Shown here in pieces: positions 24,894-34,555 of a stretch of 64,000 bases of DNA. The stretch is from Streptomyces sp. CB01201 (GTDB lineage Bacteria > Actinomycetota > Actinomycetes > Streptomycetales > Streptomycetaceae), in contig NZ_NNBJ01000018.1 of NCBI RefSeq assembly GCF_002803085.1, positions 34,694 through 98,693 on the forward strand, given 5' to 3'. The notes beneath the pieces were generated by a model. It was not told the DNA's origin. It searched no databases and saw nothing but the letters and a program-made list of their open reading frames with translations. Numbering within the stretch: the stretch's first letter is position 1; each line of letters opens with the position of its first letter. The position numbers were made by a program, and so were the translations under genes.

Positions 24894-26222
24894 GTGAATG
24901 CCCCGGACCTCGGGCTGCCGGTGGACGTGCCGTCGACCGCGCTCTTCACCGACCAGTACGAGTTCACGATGCTCCAGGCCGCCCTGAAGGCCGGCACGGC
25001 CGACCGGCGCTCGGTCTTCGAGGTCTTCACCCGCCGGCTGCCCGAGGGCCGCCGCTACGGCGTGGTCTGCGGCACCGGACGCGTCCTGGACGCCGTCGAG
25101 AACTTCCGCTTCGACGCGGATGTGCTCGGCTTCCTGCGCGACCGCAAGATCGTCGACGAGCCCACCCTGCGATGGCTCGCCTCCTACCGCTTCAGCGGCG
25201 ACATCTGGGGCTACCCCGAGGGCGAGGTCTACTTCCCGGGCTCGCCGATCCTGCGGGTCGAGGGCTCCTTCGCCGAGTGCGTGCTGCTCGAAACCGTGAT
25301 CCTCTCGATCCTCAACCACGACTCCGCGATCGCGGCCGCCGCATCGCGGATGTCCGCCGCGGCCGGCGGGCGCCCGCTGATCGAGATGGGCGCGCGCCGC
25401 ACCCACGAGCTGTCCGCGGTCGCCTCCGCGCGGGCCGCCTACGTCGGCGGCTTCAGCACCACCTCCGACCTCGCGGCCGGGTTCCGCTACGGCATCCCCA
25501 CCGTCGGCACCAGCGCGCACGCCTTCACCCTGCTCCACGACAGCGAGCGGGACGCCTTCCGGGCCCAGGTCGACTCGCTCGGCCGCGGCACCACCCTGCT
25601 CGTCGACACCTACGACGTGGCCGAGGCGGTGCGCACCGCCGTGGAGATCGCCGGGCCCGAGCTCGGCGCGGTCCGGATCGACTCCGGCGATCTGCTCCTG
25701 GTCGCCCACCGGGTGCGCCAGCAGCTGGACGAGCTCGGCGCGACCAACACCAGGATCGTGGTCACCTCCGACCTCGACGAGTACGCCATCGCCTCGCTCG
25801 CCGCGGCCCCCGTGGACGCGTACGGGGTCGGCACCCAGCTGGTCACCGGCTCGGGGCACCCGACCTGCTCGATGGTCTACAAGCTGGTCGCCCGCGCCCA
25901 GTCCGCCGACCCGAAGGCCCCGCTGCAACCGGTCGCCAAGAAGTCGCTCGGCGCGAAGTCCTCGGTCGGCGGCCGCAAGTGGGCCGCCCGCCGCTCGGAC
26001 GCGTACGGGATCGCCGAGGCCGAGGTCATCGGCACCGGCGCGGTACCGTCCGGACTCGCCGACCGCCAGCTCCTGGTCGAGCTGGTCAAGGGCGGCACGG
26101 TGGTGGCCCGCGAGCCGCTGGACACCGCCCGCGAGCGGCACATCGACGCGCTGGCCGCCCTTCCGATGTCCGCGGGCCAGCTCTCGCGCGGCGAGCCGGT
26201 CATCCCGACCGAGTACGTGTGA
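24894..26222 (+). CDS. pncB: Nicotinate phosphoribosyltransferase
   Basis: 442 residues. It converts nicotinate and PRPP to nicotinate mononucleotide, ATP-assisted, in the Preiss-Handler NAD salvage route. Visible blocks: FTDQYEFTMLQAALKAG at the N-terminus, RPLIEMGARRTHELSAVASA, the catalytic-His region VGTSAHAFTLLH, IRVDSGDL-like AVRIDSGDLLLVAHRVR and QLVTGSGHPTCSMVYKLVA. GTG 24894 (MNAPDLGLPVDV) follows GAGG by 9 nt; the earlier in-frame start at 24858 lacks an SD. Followed 114 bp later by pncA, which makes its substrate. Confidence 0.95.
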   Translation: MNAPDLGLPVDVPSTALFTDQYEFTMLQAALKAGTADRRSVFEVFTRRLPEGRRYGVVCGTGRVLDAVENFRFDADVLGFLRDRKIVDEPTLRWLASYRFSGDIWGYPEGEVYFPGSPILRVEGSFAECVLLETVILSILNHDSAIAAAASRMSAAAGGRPLIEMGARRTHELSAVASARAAYVGGFSTTSDLAAGFRYGIPTVGTSAHAFTLLHDSERDAFRAQVDSLGRGTTLLVDTYDVAEAVRTAVEIAGPELGAVRIDSGDLLLVAHRVRQQLDELGATNTRIVVTSDLDEYAIASLAAAPVDAYGVGTQLVTGSGHPTCSMVYKLVARAQSADPKAPLQPVAKKSLGAKSSVGGRKWAARRSDAYGIAEAEVIGTGAVPSGLADRQLLVELVKGGTVVAREPLDTARERHIDALAALPMSAGQLSRGEPVIPTEYV

Positions 26223-26336
26223 GCCGCGCCCGGCGGGGTCTTCCGCCCCCGTTTGCCCCCTGCCGTGCGCCGCGCGAAGTCTCTACGCTCAAGGAACAGC
26301 GCCCGTGACGGGCCCGCAGACCGAAGGAAAGACGAC

Positions 26337-26924
26337 ATGCACCGCGCCTTGATCGTCGTGGACGTCCAGAACGACTTCTGTGAGGGCGGCTCCCTCGCGG
26401 TCGCGGGCGGCTCGGACGTCGCCGCCGCGATCACCGACCTGGTGGGCCAGGCGGCCGGCTCCGCCTACCGCCATGTGGTCGCCACCCGCGACCACCACAT
26501 CGACCCGGGCGCGCACTTCTCGGACGCCCCCGACTTCGAGCACTCCTGGCCGCCGCACTGCGTGGCCGGCACCGAGGGCGTGGGCTTCCACCCGAACTTC
26601 GCTCCCGCGGTCGCCTCCGGGGCGATCGACGCGGTCTTCGACAAGGGCGCGTACGCCGCCGCCTACAGCGGCTTCGAGGGGCTGGACGAGAACGGGCTCT
26701 CGCTCGCGGACTGGCTGCGGGCCCGGCAGGTGGCCGAGGTCGACGTGGTCGGTATCGCCACGGACCACTGTGTGCGGGCCACTGCCCTGGACGCGGTGCG
26801 GGCCGGGTTCGCCACGACCGTGCTGCTCGACCTGACGGCCGGGGTGGCCGAGCACACCACCTCGCTGGCCCTGGAGGAGCTGCGGGCGGCCGGCGTCGAG
26901 CTGTCCGGCAAGCCCGTGGTGTAG
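26337..26924 (+). CDS. pncA: Nicotinamidase
   Basis: 195 residues. It hydrolyses nicotinamide to nicotinate, feeding PncB. The triad is visible: Asp9 in ALIVVDVQNDFCEGG, Lys in FDKGAYAAAYSGF and the nucleophilic Cys in GIATDHCVRATALD; metal-binding DHHIDPGAHF is present. The ATG at 26337 follows AAGGAAAG. Same strand as pncB with a 114-bp gap, so co-transcription is likely but a separate promoter is possible. Confidence 0.95.
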   Translation: MHRALIVVDVQNDFCEGGSLAVAGGSDVAAAITDLVGQAAGSAYRHVVATRDHHIDPGAHFSDAPDFEHSWPPHCVAGTEGVGFHPNFAPAVASGAIDAVFDKGAYAAAYSGFEGLDENGLSLADWLRARQVAEVDVVGIATDHCVRATALDAVRAGFATTVLLDLTAGVAEHTTSLALEELRAAGVELSGKPVV

Positions 26925-26959
26925 CGGGCGACCACGTGAGCGGTACTGCGGGAGCCCGG

Positions 26960-27259
26960 CTACTTGAGCAGGGCGCGTATCGGGTGCCAGAGCTCTTCGG
27001 TGGTCTCGGGGGCCGTGCGCCACAGCAGGCCGTCGGGGTGGTGCAGGACGGCCGTGATCTCGTCCAGGGTCGGGGGCTCGGTCTGGCCGCGCAGATAGAC
27101 GGCGCGCAGGCCCAGATTGCGGAGCCGGGTCAGGGCCCGCGCCCGGTTGACGGCGTGCACCAGGACACGCACGTTCGTACCCGGCGCGGCCGGGTTCGGC
27201 AGCGTGAGCGCGACGACCACGCTGCCGCCTGGCAGCTTGCAGAAACCTCCGCCGGGCAT
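26960..27259 (-). CDS. Hypothetical protein, 99 residues
   Basis: The frame has coding-like codon use and a compact mixed alpha/beta composition: SVVVALTLPNPAAPGTNVRV, LVHAVNRARALTRLRNLGLR, AVYLRGQTEPPTLDEITAVL. No family was recognised, and there is no signal peptide or membrane segment. The stop is 35 bp from the convergent pncA stop. The upstream 135 bp separates it from the protease gene (same strand), with that gene's terminator between, so it has its own promoter. Confidence 0.7.
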   Translation of the reverse strand: MPGGGFCKLPGGSVVVALTLPNPAAPGTNVRVLVHAVNRARALTRLRNLGLRAVYLRGQTEPPTLDEITAVLHHPDGLLWRTAPETTEELWHPIRALLK

Positions 27260-27333
27260 GCCGGACCACTCCCCCTGTAAGACGACGCGTTGGACTCGCT
27301 GTCAATAAGGACTCGTAGGACGCACCTAAACAC

Positions 27334-27369
27334 GATCGGCCGCCGCCCGCTAGAGGGCGACGGCCGATC
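27334..27369 (-). terminator. Terminator of the M6 protease gene
   Basis: Stem of 15 bases per arm with one mismatch (27334-27348 with 27355-27369), 6-nt loop GCTAGA, 25 nt beyond the protease stop. Confidence 0.75.
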
Positions 27370-27394
27370 ATGGTTTGACCTGCGGTTTTGAAAA

Positions 27395-29785
27395 TTACTT
27401 GGTGGAGGTGCCGACCTTCACCGTGATCGTCTGGCCGTTCCACGGCTGGTCGACGATCGAGATCCGCGTGTTGGTGTCAGGAACCTTGACGCTGCCCGTC
27501 GGGTTCTCGGCGTACCAGTACGTGCCCTTGTGGTCGTCGAAGACCGGGACGCCGGGCTGCGACTTGATCTTCGTCGCCACGTCCGCCTTGTGCAGCGTGA
27601 AGGCGTCCGTCCGGTACTGGCTGAACGGCGCGTCGAACGGCTGGATCTTGTTGCGCAGCAGCGTGCCGTCGGCCCACTTGAGCGGCTTGGCGTGCGCGTC
27701 GACCGGCAGGATCAGGCCCTGGCCCGGGTGGGCCGAGACGTTGTTGTCCTTCTGGGAGGTGTCCCAGAGCCAGATCAGCAGACCGCGCTGGTACGGGTAG
27801 TGCTCGACCCAGCTCGGACGGGTCGTGGAGAAGCCGAAGTTGTACGGGCCGACCTTGAGGGTCTGGTCGTACGAGACGTACTGGCGGTTCTCCGCGAGGT
27901 AGTACTGCGGGTAGTCGTTGGTGAAGGACTCCCCGATGCGGGAGAAGTTCTTCGCCGTCCAGCCGTTGTCGCCGCCCTCGGCGCCGTCGGTGACGACTGC
28001 GGTGCCGTCGGCGGTGACGGTGATCGCGTCGGCGGTGAAGCCCTTGCCGCCCGCGCCGCCGTCCGTCTGGTAGCGGAAGCGGAGCTGGATCTGCTTGCCC
28101 GCGAACTGGTCCAGCGGGTACGACAGCTTCTTGTACGCGCCCGAGGCGTCGGTCAGGGCCGGCTTGTCGCTGGAGTCGCGCGGGATGGCCTTGCCGTCGG
28201 CGGTGCCGTCGAGCGCGGTCCAGCTGGCGCCGTTGTCCGTGGAGACCTCGGTGTAGAGGAAGTCGTAGTCCTTCTCGATGTCCCACCAGCCCGAAAGGTC
28301 CAGGGACGCCTTGGACTTGCCGGTCAGGTCGACCGACCGGGTCAGGGTGTTGTTGAGGTTGTCACCCATCCCGCTCCACCACTGCTTGGAGCCCTCGACG
28401 GGCTTCACGACGGTGGTGGTGACTTCCTTCTTCGGCAGCTCGACGACGAGCGCCTGGTTGTTCTTGGTGTTGTACTCCGAGACGCCCAGCTTGGCGGTGA
28501 TCTTCGAACCCGCCTTCACCGAGGCGTAGTCGAGCCAGCCCAGCTGGAGCTTGTCCCAGGCGGTCATGTCGCCGGGCAGGTCTCCGATGGAGTCCTTGCC
28601 GGTGCCGAGCCAGGAGCCCGCCGACATCAGGGACCAGAAACCGACCGAGTTCTCGGCGGTGTTGGTGGTGTCGTAGAGGTCCGGCAGACCGAGGTCGTGG
28701 CCGTACTCGTGGGCGAAGACACCGAGGCCGCCGTTCTCCGGCTGCATGGTGTAGTCGCCGACCCACATCCCGGTGTCGCCGATCTGGGTGCCGCCCGCCT
28801 TGTTGTAGGCGGGGCCGGTCTTGCCCGCGTCGGTGCCGTAGGCGTACCAGCGGTGCGCCCACAGGGCGTTGGTGCCCTGGGCGCCGCCGCCCGCGGACTC
28901 GTCCTCGCCGGCGTGCACGATCTGGAAGTGATCGATGTAGCCGTCGGGCTCGTTGAAGTTGCCGTTGTTGTTGTAGTCGTTGCGGTCCCACTGGTCGTAC
29001 TGCCCCAGGGTCGCCTTGATCTGCGCGTCCGTCTGGCCCTTGGCCTTCTGGTCGGCGACCCAGGCGTTGACGCCGTCGCGGACGGTGTCCCACACGTTGG
29101 CGCAGTTGGTCTGGCCGCAGTAGTTGGAGCCGTAACGGGCCTCGTTGTACGGGATCTTGACCCAGTCGGTGACCTGGCCGTCGACCGAGTAGCGGCCCGA
29201 GGACGTCTTCTCGTAGTACGTCTTCAGCGAGTTGACGTTCTTGCCCGTACCGAAGTACAGGTCCTGGAAGTGCTTCTGGTTGTAATCGGCCTGCCAGGCG
29301 GTCGAGTTGTCCTTCGACCGGTCCGGCTTGGCTATCTGGTTGTGCGCCGGGCCGGGGTTGCCGCCGTACTTGGGCTGCGGCGGCTTGGGGCCGTCGGGGC
29401 CGTCCGGGTCGTACATGGTGGTGTTGTCGACCTGGTCGCCGAACTCCACCAGGATCGTGAAGATCTTGTCGGTCTTCTGCCGGCCGAGCTCGACGTACTT
29501 CTTGTCGCTGAGCTTGACGACGTCGGAGCCGCCGCGCTTCTCGACCTGCTTCTTGCCGGACAGCACGCCTTCGAGCGCGGCCTGGCGCTGCTGGGCCTGC
29601 TGGTCGGTGAACGGGCCCTTGAGGTTGTGCTCCTGGCCGTTGGCCGTCGACGGGTCCTGGCGCTGGACCGCCACCGGAGCCTTCGAATCCGCCTGGGCGG
29701 TGGCGTACACCGAGCCCGTGGCGCCGGCCGTGGCGAGAGCCACGAGCACGGCGGCGGCTCTGGCCGCCCTCCTGCTGCTGGTCAC
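27395..29785 (-). CDS. Secreted M6 metallopeptidase (immune inhibitor A family)
   Basis: 796 residues. A Sec/Tat-like signal peptide (RRAARAAAVLVALATAGATG, cleavage near residue 30) is followed by a propeptide region and the catalytic domain with zinc motif HEYGHDLGLPD (His359, Glu360, His363). EF-hand-like Ca sites (DYNNNGNFNEPDGYIDHF) and Trp/Tyr-rich beta domains follow, matching InhA-type proteases that degrade extracellular protein. An intergenic region of 421 bp upstream and a strong terminator show a single-gene unit, often developmentally or nutritionally regulated in this genus. Confidence 0.93.
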   Translation of the reverse strand: MTSSRRAARAAAVLVALATAGATGSVYATAQADSKAPVAVQRQDPSTANGQEHNLKGPFTDQQAQQRQAALEGVLSGKKQVEKRGGSDVVKLSDKKYVELGRQKTDKIFTILVEFGDQVDNTTMYDPDGPDGPKPPQPKYGGNPGPAHNQIAKPDRSKDNSTAWQADYNQKHFQDLYFGTGKNVNSLKTYYEKTSSGRYSVDGQVTDWVKIPYNEARYGSNYCGQTNCANVWDTVRDGVNAWVADQKAKGQTDAQIKATLGQYDQWDRNDYNNNGNFNEPDGYIDHFQIVHAGEDESAGGGAQGTNALWAHRWYAYGTDAGKTGPAYNKAGGTQIGDTGMWVGDYTMQPENGGLGVFAHEYGHDLGLPDLYDTTNTAENSVGFWSLMSAGSWLGTGKDSIGDLPGDMTAWDKLQLGWLDYASVKAGSKITAKLGVSEYNTKNNQALVVELPKKEVTTTVVKPVEGSKQWWSGMGDNLNNTLTRSVDLTGKSKASLDLSGWWDIEKDYDFLYTEVSTDNGASWTALDGTADGKAIPRDSSDKPALTDASGAYKKLSYPLDQFAGKQIQLRFRYQTDGGAGGKGFTADAITVTADGTAVVTDGAEGGDNGWTAKNFSRIGESFTNDYPQYYLAENRQYVSYDQTLKVGPYNFGFSTTRPSWVEHYPYQRGLLIWLWDTSQKDNNVSAHPGQGLILPVDAHAKPLKWADGTLLRNKIQPFDAPFSQYRTDAFTLHKADVATKIKSQPGVPVFDDHKGTYWYAENPTGSVKVPDTNTRISIVDQPWNGQTITVKVGTSTK

Positions 29786-30206
29786 TTGACGATTTCCTCC
29801 CCCGCGGCCGGCAGGAACCGGGGGGTGAGGGGTTGGCTCCGGTGCTCGACACGCGTCTCAAGTGACGACATTGGACCGGAGTTACCAAAGAAAAGACAGA
29901 TCTTGACTTGTTCGTGCCAAGTACATTATGCAGAAGGCCAGTTCCGTTATCCGAACATGACGAACGTGGTAACAGACCGGGACAACAGGTGCACACATCT
30001 CGGCATGTGGACCGGGTCGCTTCGCGGAATGACTCCGTGCGCCCCCCGTGCACCGGCACTGCGGGTTAGGTCACGCTTACCAACAGTTCCCCTCGGGCAT
30101 GGACCGACGTAGAGTCGCTTGGCAGTGCGATCCGGTGGCCAGGCCCGCCGGTTGAGAACGGTCGAGAGGCTCACCCCCTATCCGAACCTTCAGGACGGAT
30201 AACGCC
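29786..30206. other. Intergenic region, divergent promoters
   Basis: 421 bp between the protease gene (leftward) and the small membrane protein (rightward). AT-richer than the surroundings around 29880-29960 (TACCAAAGAAAAGACAG), which suits the protease promoter. No repeat or RNA gene was recognised. Confidence 0.5.
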
Positions 30207-30539
30207 ATGCCGCGTCCCACTGCCGCACAGCTCTCCTACGGTTCGGCCACCGTCGTCTTCTCGACCGTCGCCATGCTGCTGCTCTCCCGCACCGAGTCCG
30301 GCGTCGGAGTCGCGGTCATCGTCCTGGCCGCGCTGCTGCTCGGCCTCCTGGTCGCCGTGACGGTCCCCATGCCGCTGCCCCGCCGGGCCCGCGCCGAAGC
30401 CAACGCCGACGGCCGCACGGCCCCGGTCGCTGGTGCGACACCGGAGAGCCGTGCGGCCGTCGGCGGGAGCTCCGCCGTGCGGGTTCCCGCCCCCCGCGAG
30501 CGGCGGGCGGTCACGCGCGAGCACTCACTGCGGGGTTGA
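30207..30539 (+). CDS. Small membrane protein, unknown function
   Basis: 110 residues. Two adjacent hydrophobic helices (SYGSATVVFSTVAMLLLS and GVAVIVLAALLLGLLVAVTV) are followed by an Arg/Ala-rich, probably disordered cytoplasmic C-terminus. No domain recognised. SD is weak (AGGACGGATAACGCC before ATG). Its last 15 bp overlap the convergent RDD gene. Confidence 0.7.
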   Translation: MPRPTAAQLSYGSATVVFSTVAMLLLSRTESGVGVAVIVLAALLLGLLVAVTVPMPLPRRARAEANADGRTAPVAGATPESRAAVGGSSAVRVPAPRERRAVTREHSLRG

Positions 30540-31328
30540 GACCACCACCACCGTCTTGCCGGCCTTGTCGTGCCAGCCCTGCCGGTACGGCTTGTCCGCC
30601 ACGATCGTGATGGCCAGGACGATGTCCCACAGGCAGTAGCAGCACAGCACGAACGGCGCCCACAGCACGGCGGCCCGGGCGAGCGAGGCATTGGTGGTGG
30701 GCACGCTGCCGTCGTTGAGCATCGCGACCCGCAGCCCGAGCAGTTTCTTGCCCAGCGTCTGACCGGACTTGGACACCATCAGGGTGTCGTAGCCGACGTA
30801 GACGACGAGCGTGATCAGCAGCCAGAGCAGACCGGTACCGGAGTACGCCTTGCTGATCACCTCGGTGCCGGAGTCGCCGTTGTCCGTGGTGGAGATGACG
30901 ACCCGGTTGCTGGTCGCCCACTCGATCAGGCCGAGCGGGACCGCGATGATCAGGAAGTCGATGACACGGGCCAGGAACCGCTTGCCGTAGTCGGCGAGCG
31001 GCGGCATTCCGGCCAGCGGGTCGACACCGCCGTAGCCGCCCCCATAGGGGTCGGAGGGCGGTGGCGGCGCGCTTCCGTACGGCGAGCCGCCACCGGGGGG
31101 AGGCGGTCCGCCGTACGGGCCTGCGCCGCCGGGGGGCGGGGGCGCGCCATAGCGGCCCGCGCCACCGGGCGGCGGGCCCGAGCCGTAGGGGGAGTCACCG
31201 GGCGGCGGCCCCGCGGGCGGCGGCTGCGCGCCCCCGTAGGGGGACCCGCTCCCCGGAGGCTCTGACGGCTTCTTGAGGAACGGGTCGTCCTCGGGGGGCT
31301 GACCGGGCGGCGGCTGATCGGTGCTCAT
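30525..31328 (-). CDS. RDD family membrane protein with Pro/Gly-rich N-terminus
   Basis: 267 residues. The first ~125 residues are low complexity (PPPGGAGPYGGPPPPGGG-like repeats), then the RDD domain: YGKRFLARVIDFLIIAVPLG with its Arg-Asp pair, two further helices (LLWLLITLVVYVGYDTLMVS), and KLLGLRVAMLNDG. RDD proteins are small multi-spanning proteins whose role is unclear (some proposed as Na+/H+ antiporters). A second RDD gene lies directly upstream on the same strand, so the two may be co-expressed paralogues. Confidence 0.87.
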   Translation of the reverse strand: MSTDQPPPGQPPEDDPFLKKPSEPPGSGSPYGGAQPPPAGPPPGDSPYGSGPPPGGAGRYGAPPPPGGAGPYGGPPPPGGGSPYGSAPPPPSDPYGGGYGGVDPLAGMPPLADYGKRFLARVIDFLIIAVPLGLIEWATSNRVVISTTDNGDSGTEVISKAYSGTGLLWLLITLVVYVGYDTLMVSKSGQTLGKKLLGLRVAMLNDGSVPTTNASLARAAVLWAPFVLCCYCLWDIVLAITIVADKPYRQGWHDKAGKTVVVVSTPQ

Positions 31329-31403
31329 GCCGGTAGTGCAACGCGCGCGCGTTGCCCCCGCGACCGGGGGGACGCCGTTCGGGGGACGCCCCGGCCCCGG
31401 ACC

Positions 31404-32864
31404 TCAGCCCTGCGCGACGAAGGTGCGGGCCGCCTTGTCGTGCCAGCACTGGCGCCACGGCCGGTCGAAGACGCACCACACCACATTGACCACGCCGACC
31501 GCGCAGAGCCCGAGCACCCCGTAGACCAGCCAGCGCCGCGCCGCCTGCCCGAAGGTGGGCGGCTCGTACGACTCGATGCCGCGCACCTGCACCCCGCAGA
31601 GCCGCTTGCCGAGCGTGCGGCCCCACTTGGCGGTGGGCAGCGCCTCGTACAGCAGACCGAGGACGAGGAAGCCGCCGAGCACGATGCCGAGGAGGCCGGC
31701 CGTCGTGCCGTCGAGGAGGTAGACGGTCACCGTCCGGCCCGACAGCTTCGCCGCGTCGATCTTCTCCTGGACGTGGTCGCCCACCTTCGTCAGGAGCGGT
31801 ACGGCGAGGCCCCCGACGAGGGCGCCGAGCAGCACGGTGTCGACCAGCCGCGCGATCAGACGCCTGCCGAGCCCGGCGGGCCGGGCCGAGGCCTGCGCCT
31901 GCGCGGCCGCGAGGAACGGGTCGGAGACCGGAGGCTTCCACGGCACGACGGGTTCCTGCGACTGCACCTGCGCCTGCGCCTGCGGATCGGGCTGCGCGAG
32001 CCGGTGCACCTGCTGCGCCCAGGAGGCGGCCCCTCCCCCGGGCCCCGCCGTCATCGGCGACCCGGGCACGGCCGAGTGCGGCTGCCCGGACTGGGGCTGC
32101 GAGGGCTGCGGCTGCACGGGCTGGTGGTGCGAGGGCTGCGGCTGCCCGGGGTTCGGCTGGGCGGGCTGGGGCTGCACAGGCCGTGGCTGTACGGGCTGCG
32201 GCTGTACGGGTGCCGAGTAAGCGCCGTCCGCGCGGCCCGTCGGCGACGACCCCAACGGGCTTGCCGAGGACGGTAGTTGGGCGCGGGCAGGGGGTGGCTC
32301 CACGGCGGGCGGCATGGCACCCGCCGGGCGCCCGGGCTGCTGCTGGTTCTGGTGCGGCACCGAGGTGCCGGGCCGCGCGGAAGCCGTCGGCGGTACCGGC
32401 TGCGGGGACTGCGCCGGCTCCGCGCGCCGGGGGTCGGGCAGACGCGGGTCGGCCGCTTCGGGCAGTCCGCGCGGATCGACCGGCCGGCCCCAGGAGACCC
32501 GGCGGTCCTGGTCGCCGCCGAAGCCGGACTGGTGGGCGGCGTCCGCGTGCCAGGCCGGTTCGGGCCGGACGCCCTGGCCCTGCGCGAGCGCGGACCCGGG
32601 CCCCGGCTCGTCGAGGAAGACGGGCCCCGTCTCCTCGGCGGGGGCGGCCTGGACCGGCGGGGCGGCGGCGAGCGAGGGAGCCGGGGCGGGAGCCGCGCCC
32701 GGCGGCGGGGTGGGCGGCGCCTCGCCCGCGGCGGGGGCGGGCCGGCTCGTGCCGGGCACCCAGGAGACCCCGTTCCAGTACCGGACATATCCCGGAATGG
32801 AGGGGTCCGGGTAATACCCTTCCCGGGCTACGCTCCCGCCGCTGTCAGGAGGAACCGTCGCCAT
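31404..32864 (-). CDS. DUF2510-RDD membrane protein
   Basis: 486 residues. An N-terminal DUF2510 motif (EGYYPDPSIPGYVRYWNGVS WV) is followed by ~290 residues rich in Pro, Gln and Ala, including runs of (QPQP/QPxQ) between about residues 220 and 290, and a C-terminal RDD domain: GLGRRLIARLVDTVLLGALV, GLLGIVLGGFLVLGLLYEAL and KRLCGVQVRG. DUF2510 often precedes a membrane segment in actinobacterial proteins. Start at ATG 32864 (MATVPPDSGG), preceded by AGGAGG. Confidence 0.87.
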   Translation of the reverse strand: MATVPPDSGGSVAREGYYPDPSIPGYVRYWNGVSWVPGTSRPAPAAGEAPPTPPPGAAPAPAPSLAAAPPVQAAPAEETGPVFLDEPGPGSALAQGQGVRPEPAWHADAAHQSGFGGDQDRRVSWGRPVDPRGLPEAADPRLPDPRRAEPAQSPQPVPPTASARPGTSVPHQNQQQPGRPAGAMPPAVEPPPARAQLPSSASPLGSSPTGRADGAYSAPVQPQPVQPRPVQPQPAQPNPGQPQPSHHQPVQPQPSQPQSGQPHSAVPGSPMTAGPGGGAASWAQQVHRLAQPDPQAQAQVQSQEPVVPWKPPVSDPFLAAAQAQASARPAGLGRRLIARLVDTVLLGALVGGLAVPLLTKVGDHVQEKIDAAKLSGRTVTVYLLDGTTAGLLGIVLGGFLVLGLLYEALPTAKWGRTLGKRLCGVQVRGIESYEPPTFGQAARRWLVYGVLGLCAVGVVNVVWCVFDRPWRQCWHDKAARTFVAQG

Positions 32865-33161
32865 GTCCCCAACTCCGTTCCGATCCAGCACACTTGATCT
32901 CTGCCGCGGCGGCCCGGCCGGACCGGGCACCGACCGCGCGCTTCCGCTTGTCCCAGGAGGACAGTAACGAAGAACGCGCGGCCGGTAGCAGGAAGCCGGG
33001 GAGTAAGACCGCGTACGAGCGACTCCGGCCCCCTCCGCGCACCCCGGGACCGGACCGCGCGGCGGGGTCCCGCGAGTGCGTACAGTCGTTGCCGATCGAA
33101 CTGGTGCACCCGGCCCGGCCGGTCAGGAACGTGCCAGGCCGGTCAGGAAAGTGAGTGGGGA

Positions 33162-34328
33162 ATGCGCGTGGGGCCTGGCCGAACCGGTCACGACGATCCG
33201 GCGACCGGCTCCCTGTCGGCGGCGTCCGCGCCGCGGCGGGCCTGGTCGGCCGTCGCGGTCTTCGCGGCGATCCGCGCGCTCGGCCTGCTGGTCCTCGCCC
33301 TGTGGTCGCGCCTGGCCGGCTCCGACGCGCACGACCTGCTCTCGGCGCGCTGGGACTCGATCTGGTACGTACGGGTCGCCGAGTCGGGCTACGACTTCAC
33401 GCTGACCGCGCCCGACGGGCGGGTCCTGTCCGACCTGGCGTTCTTCCCGCTGCTGCCCTGGCTGGAGCAGGCCGTCGCCGCGGTGAGCCCGCTCGGGCCC
33501 GGCGACGCGGGCCTGCTCATCAGCGGCCTCGCGGGGCTGCTCGCCGCCTGGGGCATGTATCTGATGGGCCATCACCTGTACGGGCACCGGGCGGGGTTGC
33601 TCCTGGTGGCGCTGTGGGCGGCGATGCCCGTCGGGATCGTCCAGTCGATGGCGTACAGCGAGGCCCTCTTCGCGGCGCTCGCCGCCTGGGCGCTGTACGC
33701 GGTGCTGCGGCGGCGCTGGGTGGCGGCCGGGCTGCTCGCCTCGCTCGCCGGGCTCACCCGCCCGGTGGGGCTCGCGGTGGCCGCCGCGCTGTGGGCCGGG
33801 GCCGTCGTGGAGGCGCGGCGCACCCGGCGCCTGGACGCGCGGATGCTCATCGGGATGGTGCTCGCCCCGCTCGGCGCGGCCGGCTATGTCCTGTGGGTCG
33901 GGGTGCGGCGAGGCAGTCCGTTCGCCTATCTCGATGTGCAGGGCGAGTGGGGCAACGGCTTCGACGGGGGCCTGGCGTACGGGGAGTTCATCCTGGACCA
34001 CCTCGGGGGGTGGCCCGTCGCGCTCGCCGGGATCGCCCTGATCGCGGGGACCGTGCTCGCCCTCGGCGCGTTCGGGGCCTGTGTGCGCGGGCGCCAGCCG
34101 CTGCCGCTGCTCGTCTACACCGGCATCGTCATGGCCCTCGCGCTGTGCTCGTCGGGCTACTTCGGCTCCAAACCACGGCTGCTGCTCCCCGCGTTCCCGC
34201 TGCTGCTTCCGCTGGCGCTCGCCCTGTCACGGGTGCGGCGCGCCCGGGCGGCGGCGGTGGTGGCCGTGCTCGCGCTGGGCTCCGCGGTGTACGGGGCGAG
34301 CTGGCTCAACGGCTCGGGCCCGCCGTAG
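33162..34328 (+). CDS. Polytopic membrane protein, PIG-V-like (putative mannosyltransferase)
   Basis: 388 residues with about nine to ten transmembrane helices. The first extracytoplasmic loop contains ARWDSIWYVRVAESGYDF and FFPLLPWLEQ, and later MAYSEALFAALAAWALYAVL; these resemble the PIG-V/GT-C polyprenyl-phosphate-dependent mannosyltransferase fold. Catalytic assignment is not proven from motifs alone. A role in cell-envelope glycosylation is a reasonable inference. The gene starts 4 nt after GTGGGGA and ends before ssgG, on the same strand. Confidence 0.75.
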   Translation: MRVGPGRTGHDDPATGSLSAASAPRRAWSAVAVFAAIRALGLLVLALWSRLAGSDAHDLLSARWDSIWYVRVAESGYDFTLTAPDGRVLSDLAFFPLLPWLEQAVAAVSPLGPGDAGLLISGLAGLLAAWGMYLMGHHLYGHRAGLLLVALWAAMPVGIVQSMAYSEALFAALAAWALYAVLRRRWVAAGLLASLAGLTRPVGLAVAAALWAGAVVEARRTRRLDARMLIGMVLAPLGAAGYVLWVGVRRGSPFAYLDVQGEWGNGFDGGLAYGEFILDHLGGWPVALAGIALIAGTVLALGAFGACVRGRQPLPLLVYTGIVMALALCSSGYFGSKPRLLLPAFPLLLPLALALSRVRRARAAAVVAVLALGSAVYGASWLNGSGPP

Positions 34329-34380
34329 GAGAGGCCGGGTGGCCCGCCGTAGGACCCGTAGGAGAGGCCGGGCGACCCGC
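34326..34380 (+). repeat. Direct duplication of 22 bp after the PIG-V-like gene
   Basis: Two copies, 34326-34347 and 34359-34380 (33-bp offset), consensus TAGGAGAGGCCGGGYGRCCC, two mismatches. The first copy carries the stop codon of the gene. Confidence 0.75.
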
Positions 34381-34555
34381 GGGGCACCTGCGGCCGGGCC
34401 GGCCGCGAAAGCCCGCTGAGAAAAACTTCCCGAAGTCGCGTAATGACCCCGGGGGAACGCGCTCTCACCCTGTACGGCCCCGCACGGGCCCGTACCGCAG
34501 CACGCAGACGTATGCGCCCCGCACCCGGGCGTACAGGGAAGAGAAGAGGGACCCC

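Noticed and set aside
27260..27394. Possible small RNA downstream of the M6 protease
   Set aside because: The only structure is a terminator hairpin correctly placed for the protease gene.
27530..30112. 860-residue open frame on the plus strand
   Set aside because: Complement of the M6 protease gene, which has a signal peptide and zinc motif; codon-position GC bias favours the minus strand.
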